From contig CAJXCU010000022.1 in NCBI GenBank assembly GCA_913051935.1, positions 1-37,677 on the forward strand: DNA of 37,677 bases, read 5' to 3'. Under the pieces are notes generated by a model that saw only the letters and a program-made list of their open reading frames with translations, ran no database searches and was not told the origin of the DNA. The stretch's first letter is position 1. Each line of letters begins with the position of its first letter. A program made the translations under genes and the position numbers. This stretch comes from an uncultured Flavobacteriales bacterium (lineage in GTDB: Bacteria; Bacteroidota; Bacteroidia; Flavobacteriales_D; Crocinitomicaceae). Below are positions 1 through 8,217 of the stretch, one piece after another.

Positions 1-2
1 AT

Positions 3-77
3 ACCTGGAAGATAAATTTCAGGTGGTATGACCAAAGGGCCTACGAGCTCACAGGTCATATTACGCTTATCAAGTAA
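3..77 (+). CDS. Possible 3' end of an unidentified gene
   Basis: One plus-strand frame is open from the window edge to a TAA at 75-77 and encodes 24 residues with a natural-looking composition (it contains the segment INFRWYDQRAYELTGHI). The other two plus frames stop by base 31. It lies on the same strand as the GT90 gene downstream, so it could be the tail of another envelope polysaccharide gene, but that is a guess from position only. The fragment is too short for family assignment. Confidence 0.35.
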   Translation, partial: TWKINFRWYDQRAYELTGHITLIK

Positions 78-206
78 ATTCTTAAATTAATTGATATGAT
101 GAAGTGTTATGCCTCCAAGGTAACAGTCAGATGATTACTTATATTTGTCTTCAGTGCTCATTTCATACGCAATAAAGAAAAGATTCAATACATATTAGGC
201 TTAGAT

Positions 207-1133
207 ATGTCTTTTAAACCATTCTATTATATCAAACGCTTTGGATACAACGTACTACCTCAGTCTTTTTTTGATAAAAAATACAAGCGGCTCATGGAGT
301 TTGAGAAGCAATGTGTCCCAGAAGAATTGGATGCAAGAATCCGTTACTATATTAAATTAAAAGAGCCATTTAAGCTAGGGGGTGGTGCACAGTCAATTGC
401 TACGTTCAGACGTACAAAAGGAAGTGAATATTATCTTGATTTGAAGGATTTCTTACATTATTTTCCTCGAGAAGCGCTTTTCATGTATCATTTTGGAGAC
501 AACACGGATGCAAGGGATATTCCTACCATAATAAAAGCCCGAGCGATTAGCAATTCCAATGAAAATTCTATTCTTTTTAAGCTGAATAAAAAAAGACATT
601 TTCATTGGGTAAATGATTCAAAATCTTTTTCTGAAAAGAAAAATGGATTGGTTTGGCGCGGTGGGGCCTATCAAAAGCTACGAAGAGAGTTCGTTAAGCA
701 GTTTTATGACCATCCAAAATGTAATGTGGGACAGACCAATCGTCCTAAGGAGAATGTTCCATGGCAAAAGCAATTTATGTCCAAAGAAGCTCAGCTAGAT
801 TACAAGTTTATATTTTGTCCTGAAGGAAATGACGTATCAACCAATCTTAAGTGGGCTATGTCCTCAAATTCTATTTGTTTCATGCCGAAGCCAAGGTATG
901 AGACATGGTTCATGGAAGGTCTCTTAGAGCCGGGGATACATTATGTGGAGATAAGGTCTGATTTTAGTGATTTGGAGGAAAAAATTGATTACTATTCGAT
1001 CCAAATACGAGAGGCAGAAAAAATTATTGTAAATGCCCATGAGCACGTGGCTAGATTTCAAAACCAAGACCTAGAGGATTTGCTATCTATTAAACTTTTA
1101 GAACGTTATTTTAAATTAAGCGGTCAGCTCTAA
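207..1133 (+). CDS. Glycosyltransferase family 90 (CAP10/LpsA-like)
   Basis: A 308-residue protein that I recognise as a GT90 enzyme of the CAP10/LPS-modifying type. This family transfers a sugar, often glucose or xylose, onto lipopolysaccharide, capsule or glycan acceptors on the cytoplasmic side of the membrane. Visible family signatures are VWRGG at residues 149-153 and the long conserved block beginning FCPEGNDVSTNLKWAM at 203, followed by a PRYETWFMEGLLEPG segment around 229-243. There is no signal peptide or membrane helix, and the length is normal for bacterial members. It begins with ATG after an AT-rich leader of about 130 bases. It ends in a 4-base overlap with the stop codon of the convergent cmk gene (CTAA at 1130-1133). 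The acceptor and donor sugar cannot be read from the sequence. Confidence 0.85.
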   Translation: MSFKPFYYIKRFGYNVLPQSFFDKKYKRLMEFEKQCVPEELDARIRYYIKLKEPFKLGGGAQSIATFRRTKGSEYYLDLKDFLHYFPREALFMYHFGDNTDARDIPTIIKARAISNSNENSILFKLNKKRHFHWVNDSKSFSEKKNGLVWRGGAYQKLRREFVKQFYDHPKCNVGQTNRPKENVPWQKQFMSKEAQLDYKFIFCPEGNDVSTNLKWAMSSNSICFMPKPRYETWFMEGLLEPGIHYVEIRSDFSDLEEKIDYYSIQIREAEKIIVNAHEHVARFQNQDLEDLLSIKLLERYFKLSGQL

Positions 1134-1822
1134 TGCATAGAACTGATTATTTTTCTTGCCTTTTCGAGAACCCATTCGAGTTGTTCTTCTTTTGTTAGTT
1201 TACTGTTGTCAAGAACAATGGCATCCTGAACCTGAACAAGCGGGCTCTCCTCGCGTGTAGAGTCAATGTGGTCTCTTTTTATTAAATTCAACTGTACCTC
1301 TTCAAGTGATTGTGGAATGCCTTTTTGTTGCAGTTCGGCATACCTTCTTTGTGCACGTATTTCGGGACTGGCTGTCACAAATATTTTGAGCTGTGCATCT
1401 GGGAATACAACGGATCCTATATCACGTCCATCCATTACAATGCCTCCATTTTCTCCCATCTTCTGTTGCTGTTTAACGAGCGCTATCCTTACTGCTCTTA
1501 TCGTAGCTACTTTTGACACAATATTTACAACATGTGCCTGTCTTATTTCATCCTCTATATTTTCATTATGTAAATACAAACAGTTCTTTGCATTATGAAT
1601 TTTAAACGACAAATCGAGATTTGAAATGGACAGTTCAATGGCTTCTATATCCATCTTTTTTTCAGTTACATGGCCTTGTCGGTAAAAAAATAGGGCTGCG
1701 CCTCTATACATGGCACCTGAGTCAATAAAGGAATAGTCAAGCGCTTTCGCCAAGGCTTTCGCTAAGGTGCTTTTGCCGCAGGCGGAATACCCATCAATGG
1801 CTATTGTAATTTTTGTGCTCAT
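1130..1822 (-). CDS. cmk: Cytidylate kinase
   Basis: A 230-residue (d)CMP kinase, which phosphorylates CMP and dCMP to the diphosphates in pyrimidine salvage and in mRNA and lipid turnover. The P-loop GYSACGKST spans residues 11-19. It is followed by the CMP-binding stretch SGAMYRGAALFF and later by the conserved MDGRDIGSVVFPDAQLKIF block and the QRRYAEL lid region, all typical of Cmk. Length matches the family (about 220-230). It lies 29 bases downstream of uvrA on the same strand, so the two are probably co-transcribed. The start is the ATG at 1822, where the conserved N-terminal strand begins. Its stop codon is interleaved with that of the convergent GT90 gene. Confidence 0.96.
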   Translation of the reverse strand: MSTKITIAIDGYSACGKSTLAKALAKALDYSFIDSGAMYRGAALFFYRQGHVTEKKMDIEAIELSISNLDLSFKIHNAKNCLYLHNENIEDEIRQAHVVNIVSKVATIRAVRIALVKQQQKMGENGGIVMDGRDIGSVVFPDAQLKIFVTASPEIRAQRRYAELQQKGIPQSLEEVQLNLIKRDHIDSTREESPLVQVQDAIVLDNSKLTKEEQLEWVLEKARKIISSMH

Positions 1823-1851
1823 GGCCCTCTAAATTAAACATTGTAGTCGAT

Positions 1852-4614
1852 TTAACGCGTTAAGGCTTTTTTTAAAAATCGAGCTGTATCATTCTTTTTT
1901 TCTTTTAACAATTCTTCGGGAGTTCCTGCAAACAACAAATTGCCTCCATTTTCTCCTCCTTCTGGTCCGAGGTCAATAATATGGTCGGCGCATTTAAGAA
2001 TCTCTGTGTTGTGCTCGATAACAACAATACTGTGACCAATATCGATTAGCGCATTAAATGCGATAATTAGCTTCTCTATATCGTAAAAATGAAGTCCAGT
2101 GGTTGGTTCGTCAAATATAAAAAGTGTTGAACCGAGCTTATTCCCTTTTGCTAAAAAAGAGGCGAGTTTAATCCGCTGAGCCTCACCACCACTCATTGTA
2201 CTTGAGGCTTGACCTAACTTTAGGTAGCCCAATCCTACATCTACAAGTGGTTGAATCTTTCGTATGATTTTCGTTGTAAGACGTTCTGGTTTCTCGCCAA
2301 AAAAAGTTAGGGCATCATCTAAGCTAAGCTCAAGAATATCGTGAATTGATTTTTCACGGTAAAGCACGTCGAGGGTTTCTTTTTTGTAGCGTTTTCCTTT
2401 GCACGTTTCACATTCGAGATGTACGTCAGCCATAAATTGCATACCTACAGTAATCGTTCCTTCTCCTTCACAATCTTCACATCTTCCACCTTTTACATTA
2501 AAAGAGAAAAATCCTGGCTTGTAATTTCTGGCTTTTGAAATCTTTTGTTGAGAAAACAGGTCTCTAATTTCGTCAAAAGCCTTAACATAGGTAACAGGGT
2601 TACTTCTGGAAGATTTTCCAATTGGATTTTGATCGATGTACTCTATGTTTTGAATCGCATCTAGATTACCCGATAATGATATATAGTCTCCTTGTGTATC
2701 ATTACTAATCCCTTTTGTTTTTCGAAGTGCAGGGTATAGTATATCACCTATTAAGGATGACTTTCCTGAGCCGGATACACCAGTTACACAGGTCAAACAA
2801 TTGAGTGGAATGTTTACGTTGATATTCTTTAAATTGAATTGACGTGCCCCTGTTATGGTTATTTTATGTTTAGATTTTCTTCTTTTTGATGGGGGCTGGA
2901 TCTCTTTCGTCCCCTTTAAATATGCTCCTGTTAAACTATGAATGGACTTGTAAATTTGTTTAAACGTTCCATTGAAAACTATTTCGCCACCAAATATACC
3001 GGCTTTAGGTCCGATGTCAATAATTCGATCTGCAGCACGCATGATTTCTTCTTCATGCTCCACGACGACAATTGTGTTACCTAGCCTTTGAAGATTTTTT
3101 AAGACGCCTATGAGGTTTTCTGTGTCTTTTGGGTGCAGTCCTATAGATGGTTCATCTAAAATGTATATTGAGCCAACAAGTGAGCTACCCAAAGCGGTTG
3201 CGAGATGAATTCTTTGCGATTCACCACCAGAAAGCGTATTTGACTGGCGATTTAGTGTCAAATAATTTAGGCCGACATCGCACAAATAGCTGAGTCTATT
3301 AATTATTTCAGGAAGAATCCTTTTCGTAACGCTGCTGTCATCAAACTGGCCCTCAAGCCCTTGGAAGAATTCGAGACAGCGGTTGACGGGCATTAGCACT
3401 AGGTCTTGTATGGATTTACCATTGATTTTTACATAACCGGCATCTCCTCTTAGTCGAGTTCCTTTGCATTCATTACAGTTTGTTCTGCCTCTATATCGTG
3501 AGAGCATGACTCTATATTGGATTTTATAGGTTTTACTTTCCAAATATTTAAAGAATCGGTTAAGTCCCATAAAATGCTTATTCCCGCTCCATAGTAAATC
3601 ATATTGTTCTTTCGATAAGTCTTCAATTGGGCGATGAATGGGAAAATTAAACTCATCTGCACTGTAAATTAGTTTATTTAAGTATTTTCCCATGATATCT
3701 CCTCTCCACGGCGCAATAGCTCCTTCATAAATGCTCTGCGAGGTGTCTGGAATAACAAGTTTTTCATCTATTCCCAGAACTTGGCCGTAGCCCTCACACG
3801 TTTTGCAGGCACCGAAAGGATTATTAAACGCGAAGAAATGTACGTTCGGTTCTTGAAAAGCAGTTCCATTAGATTCAAATTTTTTAGAGAAGGTTTTGAG
3901 CTCATTTGAATCTGGGTTGAGTAGAACGCAGTAGCTATCTCCTTCCTCAAAAGCCATATCTATTGAGTCTGCAAAACGGCCTAAATTACTTTCCTCGGAA
4001 AAGTCACAAACAATTCGGTCAATTACCAAATATGGGGTTTCATTTTTCTTTGGTTTATATGCCGATAATAAATTAAACTTATTGTTTACTAAAACTCTTT
4101 TAAATCCTTGTTTTTCATAGTTTTGTATTATGTTTAAATTCGGATTTTTAATGGGGGATAAAATTGCTATTTTCTGAGTTTTGTTTTTCGTTTTTAGGAA
4201 GGAAATAACATCGCTAGTTGTTTGTTTCACTACGGGTTCATTCGTCGTTGGATCAAAAGTGACACCGGTGCGGGCATATAGTAATTTGAGATAATCGTAT
4301 ATCTCTGTTGTTGTGCCTATCGTAGATCTTGGATTGTTGGTGCTTACTTTTTGTTGTATGGCGATGCAAGGTGCAATTCCCTTCATAGAATCCATATCCG
4401 GTTTGTCTAGTTTACCTAGGAACTGTCGTGCATAAGAAGACATGCTTTCAATGAATCTTCTTTGCCCTTCAGCAAACAAGGTATCAAATGCAAGAGAGGT
4501 TTTTCCAGAGCCAGAAACGCCAGTAATCACTGTAAATGATCCATGTGGAATTTCTATGTTTATGTTTTTTAAATTGTGGACTCTCGCACCTTTTATTACA
4601 ACAGCATCCTTCAT
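1852..4614 (-). CDS. uvrA: Excinuclease ABC subunit A
   Basis: A 920-residue UvrA, the damage-recognition ATPase of nucleotide excision repair, which acts as a dimer and loads UvrB. There are two ABC modules. Walker A motifs GVSGSGKT/S are at about 32-39 and 612-619, and signature motifs LSGGESQRI (about 461) and MSGGEAQRI (about 807) are followed by DEPS/DEPT Walker B regions. The C-terminal zinc module is intact (C712, C715, C735, C738). In the first module only the second CxxC pair (C270, C273) remains. The position where E. coli has its first CxxC pair reads FESNG without cysteines. From memory, many Bacteroidota UvrA proteins look like this, and such genomes often carry two uvrA paralogues. 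A perfect TATTTTTG -7 box ends 4 bases before the ATG. The neighbour downstream is cmk. Confidence 0.95.
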   Translation of the reverse strand: MKDAVVIKGARVHNLKNINIEIPHGSFTVITGVSGSGKTSLAFDTLFAEGQRRFIESMSSYARQFLGKLDKPDMDSMKGIAPCIAIQQKVSTNNPRSTIGTTTEIYDYLKLLYARTGVTFDPTTNEPVVKQTTSDVISFLKTKNKTQKIAILSPIKNPNLNIIQNYEKQGFKRVLVNNKFNLLSAYKPKKNETPYLVIDRIVCDFSEESNLGRFADSIDMAFEEGDSYCVLLNPDSNELKTFSKKFESNGTAFQEPNVHFFAFNNPFGACKTCEGYGQVLGIDEKLVIPDTSQSIYEGAIAPWRGDIMGKYLNKLIYSADEFNFPIHRPIEDLSKEQYDLLWSGNKHFMGLNRFFKYLESKTYKIQYRVMLSRYRGRTNCNECKGTRLRGDAGYVKINGKSIQDLVLMPVNRCLEFFQGLEGQFDDSSVTKRILPEIINRLSYLCDVGLNYLTLNRQSNTLSGGESQRIHLATALGSSLVGSIYILDEPSIGLHPKDTENLIGVLKNLQRLGNTIVVVEHEEEIMRAADRIIDIGPKAGIFGGEIVFNGTFKQIYKSIHSLTGAYLKGTKEIQPPSKRRKSKHKITITGARQFNLKNINVNIPLNCLTCVTGVSGSGKSSLIGDILYPALRKTKGISNDTQGDYISLSGNLDAIQNIEYIDQNPIGKSSRSNPVTYVKAFDEIRDLFSQQKISKARNYKPGFFSFNVKGGRCEDCEGEGTITVGMQFMADVHLECETCKGKRYKKETLDVLYREKSIHDILELSLDDALTFFGEKPERLTTKIIRKIQPLVDVGLGYLKLGQASSTMSGGEAQRIKLASFLAKGNKLGSTLFIFDEPTTGLHFYDIEKLIIAFNALIDIGHSIVVIEHNTEILKCADHIIDLGPEGGENGGNLLFAGTPEELLKEKKNDTARFLKKALTR

Positions 4615-4618
4615 ATAA

Positions 4619-4626
4619 CAAAAATA
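4619..4626 (-). promoter_or_regulatory. -7 promoter box (TATTTTTG) for uvrA
   Basis: Read on the minus strand, TATTTTTG matches the Bacteroidota -7 consensus TAnnTTTG exactly. Only 4 bases (TTAT) separate it from the uvrA ATG, which implies a very short or absent leader. I see no clear TTG at the expected -33 distance, so the call rests on one element. Confidence 0.45.
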
Positions 4627-4696
4627 ACAGATGGGGGGTAATGCGGTTCACTAGTCGCTGAATTATTATGTGTATTTTTAATCAAACTATTCATGC

Positions 4697-6181
4697 ATGA
4701 TAGAAAACACGAGGTCGCCAAAGTTTGTAGAATCATTCATTCCCATTGTTGTTTTAATTTCATTACTGTCCTTTAATGTTTATGTTTTCAGTGACAATGC
4801 AACAGGAGGGCCAAATCAGATTGCCCTATTGTTTGGAGCGGTCATTGCTGCCGGTATAGGAATGGGACAAGGATTTTCTTGGAAAGTAATTCAAGAGGGA
4901 ATGATCAATAGCATTAAGTCCTCGTTGGGTGCAGTATTGATTTTACTGATTATTGGCGCATTGAGTGGGACTTGGATGATTTCCGGGGTTGTACCGACAA
5001 TGATATACTACGGTCTTGATATTTTGAGTCCGAGCTTTTTCCTTGTCGCTACCAGTTTGATTTGCGCTATTGTGGCTTTGGCTACAGGCAGCTCATGGAG
5101 TACAATAGCCACTGTAGGTATCGCACTTTTAGGGATTGGTAGCGTTATGGGAATCAGTGAGGGAATGATTGCAGGAGCGATTATCTCAGGTGCTTATTTC
5201 GGGGATAAAATGTCTCCTTTATCAGATACTACGAATCTAGCGCCCGCAATGGCTGGGACAGACCTATTTACTCATATTAGGTACATGATGTATACCACAA
5301 TACCAACCCTAATGATTTCCCTTCTAATCTTTTTATTTATCGGTTTATCATTAGATTCAAAAACTGACCTCGCAGGGATAGAGTCGATGCAACAAACGCT
5401 TGATCAAACTTTCAATATTTCTGCCTGGCTATTCCTTGTGCCTGCGGTAGTAATAGGATTAATTATTATGAAATGGGATGCCTTACCAGCTCTGTTTTTT
5501 GGGACTTTGGCTGGAGGTGTTGCTGCAATTGTTGCGCAGCCATCCATTGTGAATCAGCTTTCCGGTATTACTGATGATTATTTTATTTCCTCATATATGA
5601 CTTTTTTTAATACCATTGCGGGAGCATCGAACATTGAAACGGGAAATGTTGCAATGAACGATCTCTTATCGACTGGGGGGATGAGTGGGATGCTGAACAC
5701 AATTTGGTTGGTGATTTGTTCAATGTGTTTTGGCGGTGCAATGGAGGTAACCGGTATGCTCAAGAAAATCACTTCTAGCTTTATCAATGCCCGTGAATCT
5801 GCAGGTTCACTAATTGCTAAAACAGCAGGTACCTGTATCTTTTTTAATGCGACGACATCTGACCAATACTTGGCCATAGTGGTTCCGGGAAGAATGTTTT
5901 CTAAAGAGTTTAAGGACAATGGTTTAAAGCCAGAGAACTTAAGTAGGACTTTAGAAGACTCTGGTACTGTTACATCCCCGCTAATTCCCTGGAATACTTG
6001 TGGAGCTTATCATGCTGGTGTACTCGGAGTAGCAACAGGAAGTTATTGGATGTTTTGCTTTTTTAATTTAATAAGTCCAATAATGACGTTGCTCTATGGA
6101 TTTTTGAATATTCGAATCAGAAGGTATTCAAAAGAAGAGTTGGAGTCCATTAAATTGGCGCACACTGCTAAGAAATCTTAA
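4697..6181 (+). CDS. nhaC: Na+/H+ antiporter, NhaC family
   Basis: A 494-residue polytopic inner-membrane protein of the NhaC ion-transporter family, which exchanges protons for sodium and serves pH and salt homeostasis. It is hydrophobic throughout, with about 11-12 predicted helices. Conserved family blocks include IGALSGTWMISGVVPTMIYYG, ATGSSWSTIATVGIALLGIG, ISGAYFGDKMSPLSDTTNLAP and, near the C-terminus, EDSGTVTSPLIPWNTCGAY. These glycine- and serine-rich helices with DKMSPLSDTT are characteristic of NhaC. The gene is divergent from uvrA across an 82-base gap. An ATG at 4693 is out of frame, so 4697 is the start. The 3' end overlaps the convergent gmhA by 14 bases. A role in marine or salt adaptation is plausible; substrate details are not readable from the sequence. 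Confidence 0.9.
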   Translation: MIENTRSPKFVESFIPIVVLISLLSFNVYVFSDNATGGPNQIALLFGAVIAAGIGMGQGFSWKVIQEGMINSIKSSLGAVLILLIIGALSGTWMISGVVPTMIYYGLDILSPSFFLVATSLICAIVALATGSSWSTIATVGIALLGIGSVMGISEGMIAGAIISGAYFGDKMSPLSDTTNLAPAMAGTDLFTHIRYMMYTTIPTLMISLLIFLFIGLSLDSKTDLAGIESMQQTLDQTFNISAWLFLVPAVVIGLIIMKWDALPALFFGTLAGGVAAIVAQPSIVNQLSGITDDYFISSYMTFFNTIAGASNIETGNVAMNDLLSTGGMSGMLNTIWLVICSMCFGGAMEVTGMLKKITSSFINARESAGSLIAKTAGTCIFFNATTSDQYLAIVVPGRMFSKEFKDNGLKPENLSRTLEDSGTVTSPLIPWNTCGAYHAGVLGVATGSYWMFCFFNLISPIMTLLYGFLNIRIRRYSKEELESIKLAHTAKKS

Positions 6182-6749
6182 GTTCTTTTTCGATACCGTC
6201 AATTAGCGCGTGAATTACCTTGATGTGTATTTCTTGAGCACGGTCGGCAAACTTGCTGTAGGGTGCGCGTATTTCAATATCTGCAATATTTGAGATTTCC
6301 CCTCCTGTTTTACCGGTCAGCACTACCGCTTGCATCTCTTTTTCATGTGCAGCCTTTACGGCATTAATGACGTTGATCGAATTGCCAGAAGTAGAAATAC
6401 CTAACAATACATCTCCTTGACTTCCTATTGCCTCAATATATCTCGAAAAGACGTATTCGTAGCCGTAATCGTTTGCTACGCAGGACATGTGCGTTGGATC
6501 GGATATGGATAGTGCAGCTAATGCTTTGCGTTCATTTCTAAATCGCCCACTTAGCTCTTCGGCAAAGTGCATGGCATCACTCATTGATCCGCCATTCCCA
6601 CAGCTAATTATTTTATTTCCATTTCTTAAAGCTTGAACCATAACAACTAGTGCTCGATGTATCGCATCTATATTCTCTGGATTATTGAATGCTCTTAAAA
6701 CCTCAGTCGCTTCATCAAAATGTTTTTGTATTTCTTCTTTGCTCGTCAT
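6168..6749 (-). CDS. gmhA: Phosphoheptose isomerase (SIS domain)
   Basis: A sugar-isomerase (SIS) domain protein of 193 residues from the chosen start. It fits GmhA, which converts sedoheptulose 7-phosphate to D-glycero-D-manno-heptose 7-phosphate, the first step toward ADP-heptose for the lipopolysaccharide core. Supporting motifs are the phosphate-binding SCGNGGSMSDAMHFAEEL near the N-terminus, GISTSGNSINVINAV in the middle and the C-terminal AQEIHIKVIHALIDGIE helix. An upstream in-frame ATG at 6791 would add 14 hydrophobic residues (MLVHLIILTFIGVI) that do not fit this cytosolic family, so the ATG at 6749 (MTSKEEIQKHF) is preferred. Other heptose genes are not in the window. The gene is convergent with nhaC, sharing 14 bases. 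Confidence 0.88.
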   Translation of the reverse strand: MTSKEEIQKHFDEATEVLRAFNNPENIDAIHRALVVMVQALRNGNKIISCGNGGSMSDAMHFAEELSGRFRNERKALAALSISDPTHMSCVANDYGYEYVFSRYIEAIGSQGDVLLGISTSGNSINVINAVKAAHEKEMQAVVLTGKTGGEISNIADIEIRAPYSKFADRAQEIHIKVIHALIDGIEKELKIS

Positions 6750-6803
6750 AATTACGCCTATAAAAGTAAGGATTATCAAATGAACCAACATTTATTTGTT
6801 TTG

Positions 6804-6811
6804 TATCTTTG
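6804..6811 (+). promoter_or_regulatory. -7 promoter box (TATCTTTG) for the SDR gene
   Basis: TATCTTTG is a perfect TAnnTTTG element. Its last base is 5 bases before the A of the SDR ATG at 6816, so transcription would begin at or next to the start codon. No convincing TTG lies at the -33 distance. This element also argues against the longer upstream reading frame as the true N-terminus. Confidence 0.5.
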
Positions 6812-6815
6812 TTTT

Positions 6816-7616
6816 ATGTCTAAAAGAAATCATTTTCAAGGTAAGATAGTGTGGATTACAGGTGCAAGTTCTGGAATAGGTAAAGAACTTAGTATTCAGC
6901 TTTCCAAGCTTGGCGCAAAGCTTATTCTTTCATCTAGAAAAGAGGATGTATTAATAGATTTGAAAGAAAGCTTACCCCGCACGGAGGAACATATGGTTCT
7001 TCCGATGGATTTGGCCAAAACTGATGAATTTGAGGGTTTGATGCAGCGTGTTGAAGCTCGTTTTGATCGAATTGATTTGCTCATACAAAATGGTGGTGTA
7101 AGCCAAAGGGCGACCGCAGCTGATTCATCAGAGGATGTTGTTAGGCGAATTATGGAAGTGAATTTTTTTGGCAATGTATTCTTAATGAAAAGGGTGTTGC
7201 CAAAATTGCGAGATAGTCGTGGACAGGTTTTGGTAATCAGTAGTATTGCTGGAAAGTTCGGTTTCTTTTTGAGATCAAGCTATAGCGCCTCTAAGCATGC
7301 ACTTCACGGCTATTATGAATCCCTTTCCTTGGAGGAGGAGAAGTATGGGGTTTCCGTCACAATCGCTTGTCCGGGTAAGATAAATACACCTATTTCGACG
7401 AATGCTCTAGATTCCAGAGGCGAACAGCACGGAGAAATGGACCATAATCAGGAAACAGGTATGTCTGTTGAAGAATGTGTCTTTCAGCTCCTGCATGCCG
7501 TATCGAAAAGAAAACGTGAGGTTTTAGTTGGTAACAAGGAGGTTAAGGCAGTAACCTTGAAAAGGTTTTTTCCTGCATTGTTTTGGAAAATCATTAAAAA
7601 ACAGTCGGCTACTTAG
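6816..7616 (+). CDS. Short-chain dehydrogenase/reductase (SDR)
   Basis: A 266-residue classical SDR with a Rossmann fold, predicted to use NAD(P)H to oxidise or reduce an unknown alcohol or ketone. The cofactor motif TGASSGIG is at residues 15-22. The catalytic set is visible as S143 in ISSIAG, and Y156 and K160 in YSASK. The usual NNAG structural motif is replaced by QNGG at 91-94. An upstream in-frame start at 6720 would add 32 residues of poor quality and would place the promoter box inside the gene, so 6816 is preferred. The overall look (an FQGKIVWITGASSGIG start and a long C-terminal tail ending in basic residues) resembles DHRS7-like SDRs. Substrate unknown. A hairpin at 7646-7664 follows the stop. 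Confidence 0.88.
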   Translation: MSKRNHFQGKIVWITGASSGIGKELSIQLSKLGAKLILSSRKEDVLIDLKESLPRTEEHMVLPMDLAKTDEFEGLMQRVEARFDRIDLLIQNGGVSQRATAADSSEDVVRRIMEVNFFGNVFLMKRVLPKLRDSRGQVLVISSIAGKFGFFLRSSYSASKHALHGYYESLSLEEEKYGVSVTIACPGKINTPISTNALDSRGEQHGEMDHNQETGMSVEECVFQLLHAVSKRKREVLVGNKEVKAVTLKRFFPALFWKIIKKQSAT

Positions 7617-7638
7617 GTTTTTTCTAAATAAAAAGCAT

Positions 7639-7664
7639 AAAAAAAGCCATCATTGAATGATGGC
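7639..7664 (-). terminator. Bidirectional intrinsic terminator between SDR and HU
   Basis: A 7-bp stem GCCATCA (7646-7652) and TGATGGC (7658-7664) closes a 5-base loop. On the minus strand it is followed directly by a run of seven T (7639-7645), a good intrinsic terminator for the HU gene. On the plus strand it is followed by CTTTAAA and may also stop SDR transcription weakly. Confidence 0.8.
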
Positions 7665-7685
7665 CTTTAAAATCGGTGTAAATTC

Positions 7686-7958
7686 TTAGTTTACGCTAGA
7701 CGATAGGTCAGCACCTGCTTTGAATTTCACTGTGTTTTTAGCTGCAATTTGGATAACCGCACCCGTTTTAGGGTTACGTCCTGCACGAGCTGCTCTTCTA
7801 GTGATAGAAAAAGATCCAAATCCTACTAAAGAAATACGGTCACCTTTTTTTAATGCACCAGTTGTTGCACCTACAAAAGCATCCAATGCTTTCTTAGCAT
7901 CAGCTTTAGATAATCCAGCTTCACCTGCCATCGCGTCAATTAATTCTGCTTTGTTCAT
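7686..7958 (-). CDS. hup: DNA-binding protein HU
   Basis: A 90-residue HU-family histone-like protein that binds and bends DNA as a dimer and compacts the nucleoid. The N-terminal helical half (MNKAELIDAMAGEAGLSK) and the signature GFGSFSITRRAARAGRNPKTG, with the DNA-intercalating arm including the RNP tip, are all present, and length is exactly that of HU. It is a single-gene transcription unit with its own strong promoter (8027 down to 7998) and terminator (7639-7664). This monocistronic, high-expression arrangement is typical of HU. The leader is about 35 bases and very AT-rich. Confidence 0.97.
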   Translation of the reverse strand: MNKAELIDAMAGEAGLSKADAKKALDAFVGATTGALKKGDRISLVGFGSFSITRRAARAGRNPKTGAVIQIAAKNTVKFKAGADLSSSVN

Positions 7959-7997
7959 AATGAGTTGTTTTAAATAATTAATAAATATTTATCATAA

Positions 7998-8027
7998 CAA
8001 ATATATCTGAATATCAATGTCAGTCAA
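7998..8027 (-). promoter_or_regulatory. Promoter of the HU gene (TTG-N19-TATATTTG)
   Basis: Read on the minus strand, TTG (8027-8025) is followed after 19 bases by TATATTTG (8005-7998), a textbook Bacteroidota primary sigma factor promoter (-33 TTG, -7 TAnnTTTG). The predicted transcription start is near 7993, about 35 bases before the HU ATG. Confidence 0.75.
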
Positions 8028-8217
8028 GGTTTGAGGGGTAAAAAGTGCATAAAATGTTGATAAGTGACCTATTTTGTTAATAAAACTGGCTCAAATCCTT
8101 GTAAAATAGAGGGTTAATGTCATTTTTACATCTTCTTTATTTGATTATTCAACTGGTTTTATTTTAATTTTCTTCTGATTCGAACTAAAATGATGCAAGA
8201 ATTGTTGAATTGGCTTA

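Noticed and set aside
1266-1598. 110-codon plus-strand frame with clustered cysteines inside cmk
   Set aside because: Antisense shadow of cmk, a firmly recognised gene. The cysteines come from complementing its codons.
8028-8217. Possible small genes in the gap before the CrtD-like gene
   Set aside because: The longest ATG frame reads only MSFLHLLYLIIQLVLF before a stop and has no promoter or ribosome-binding context.
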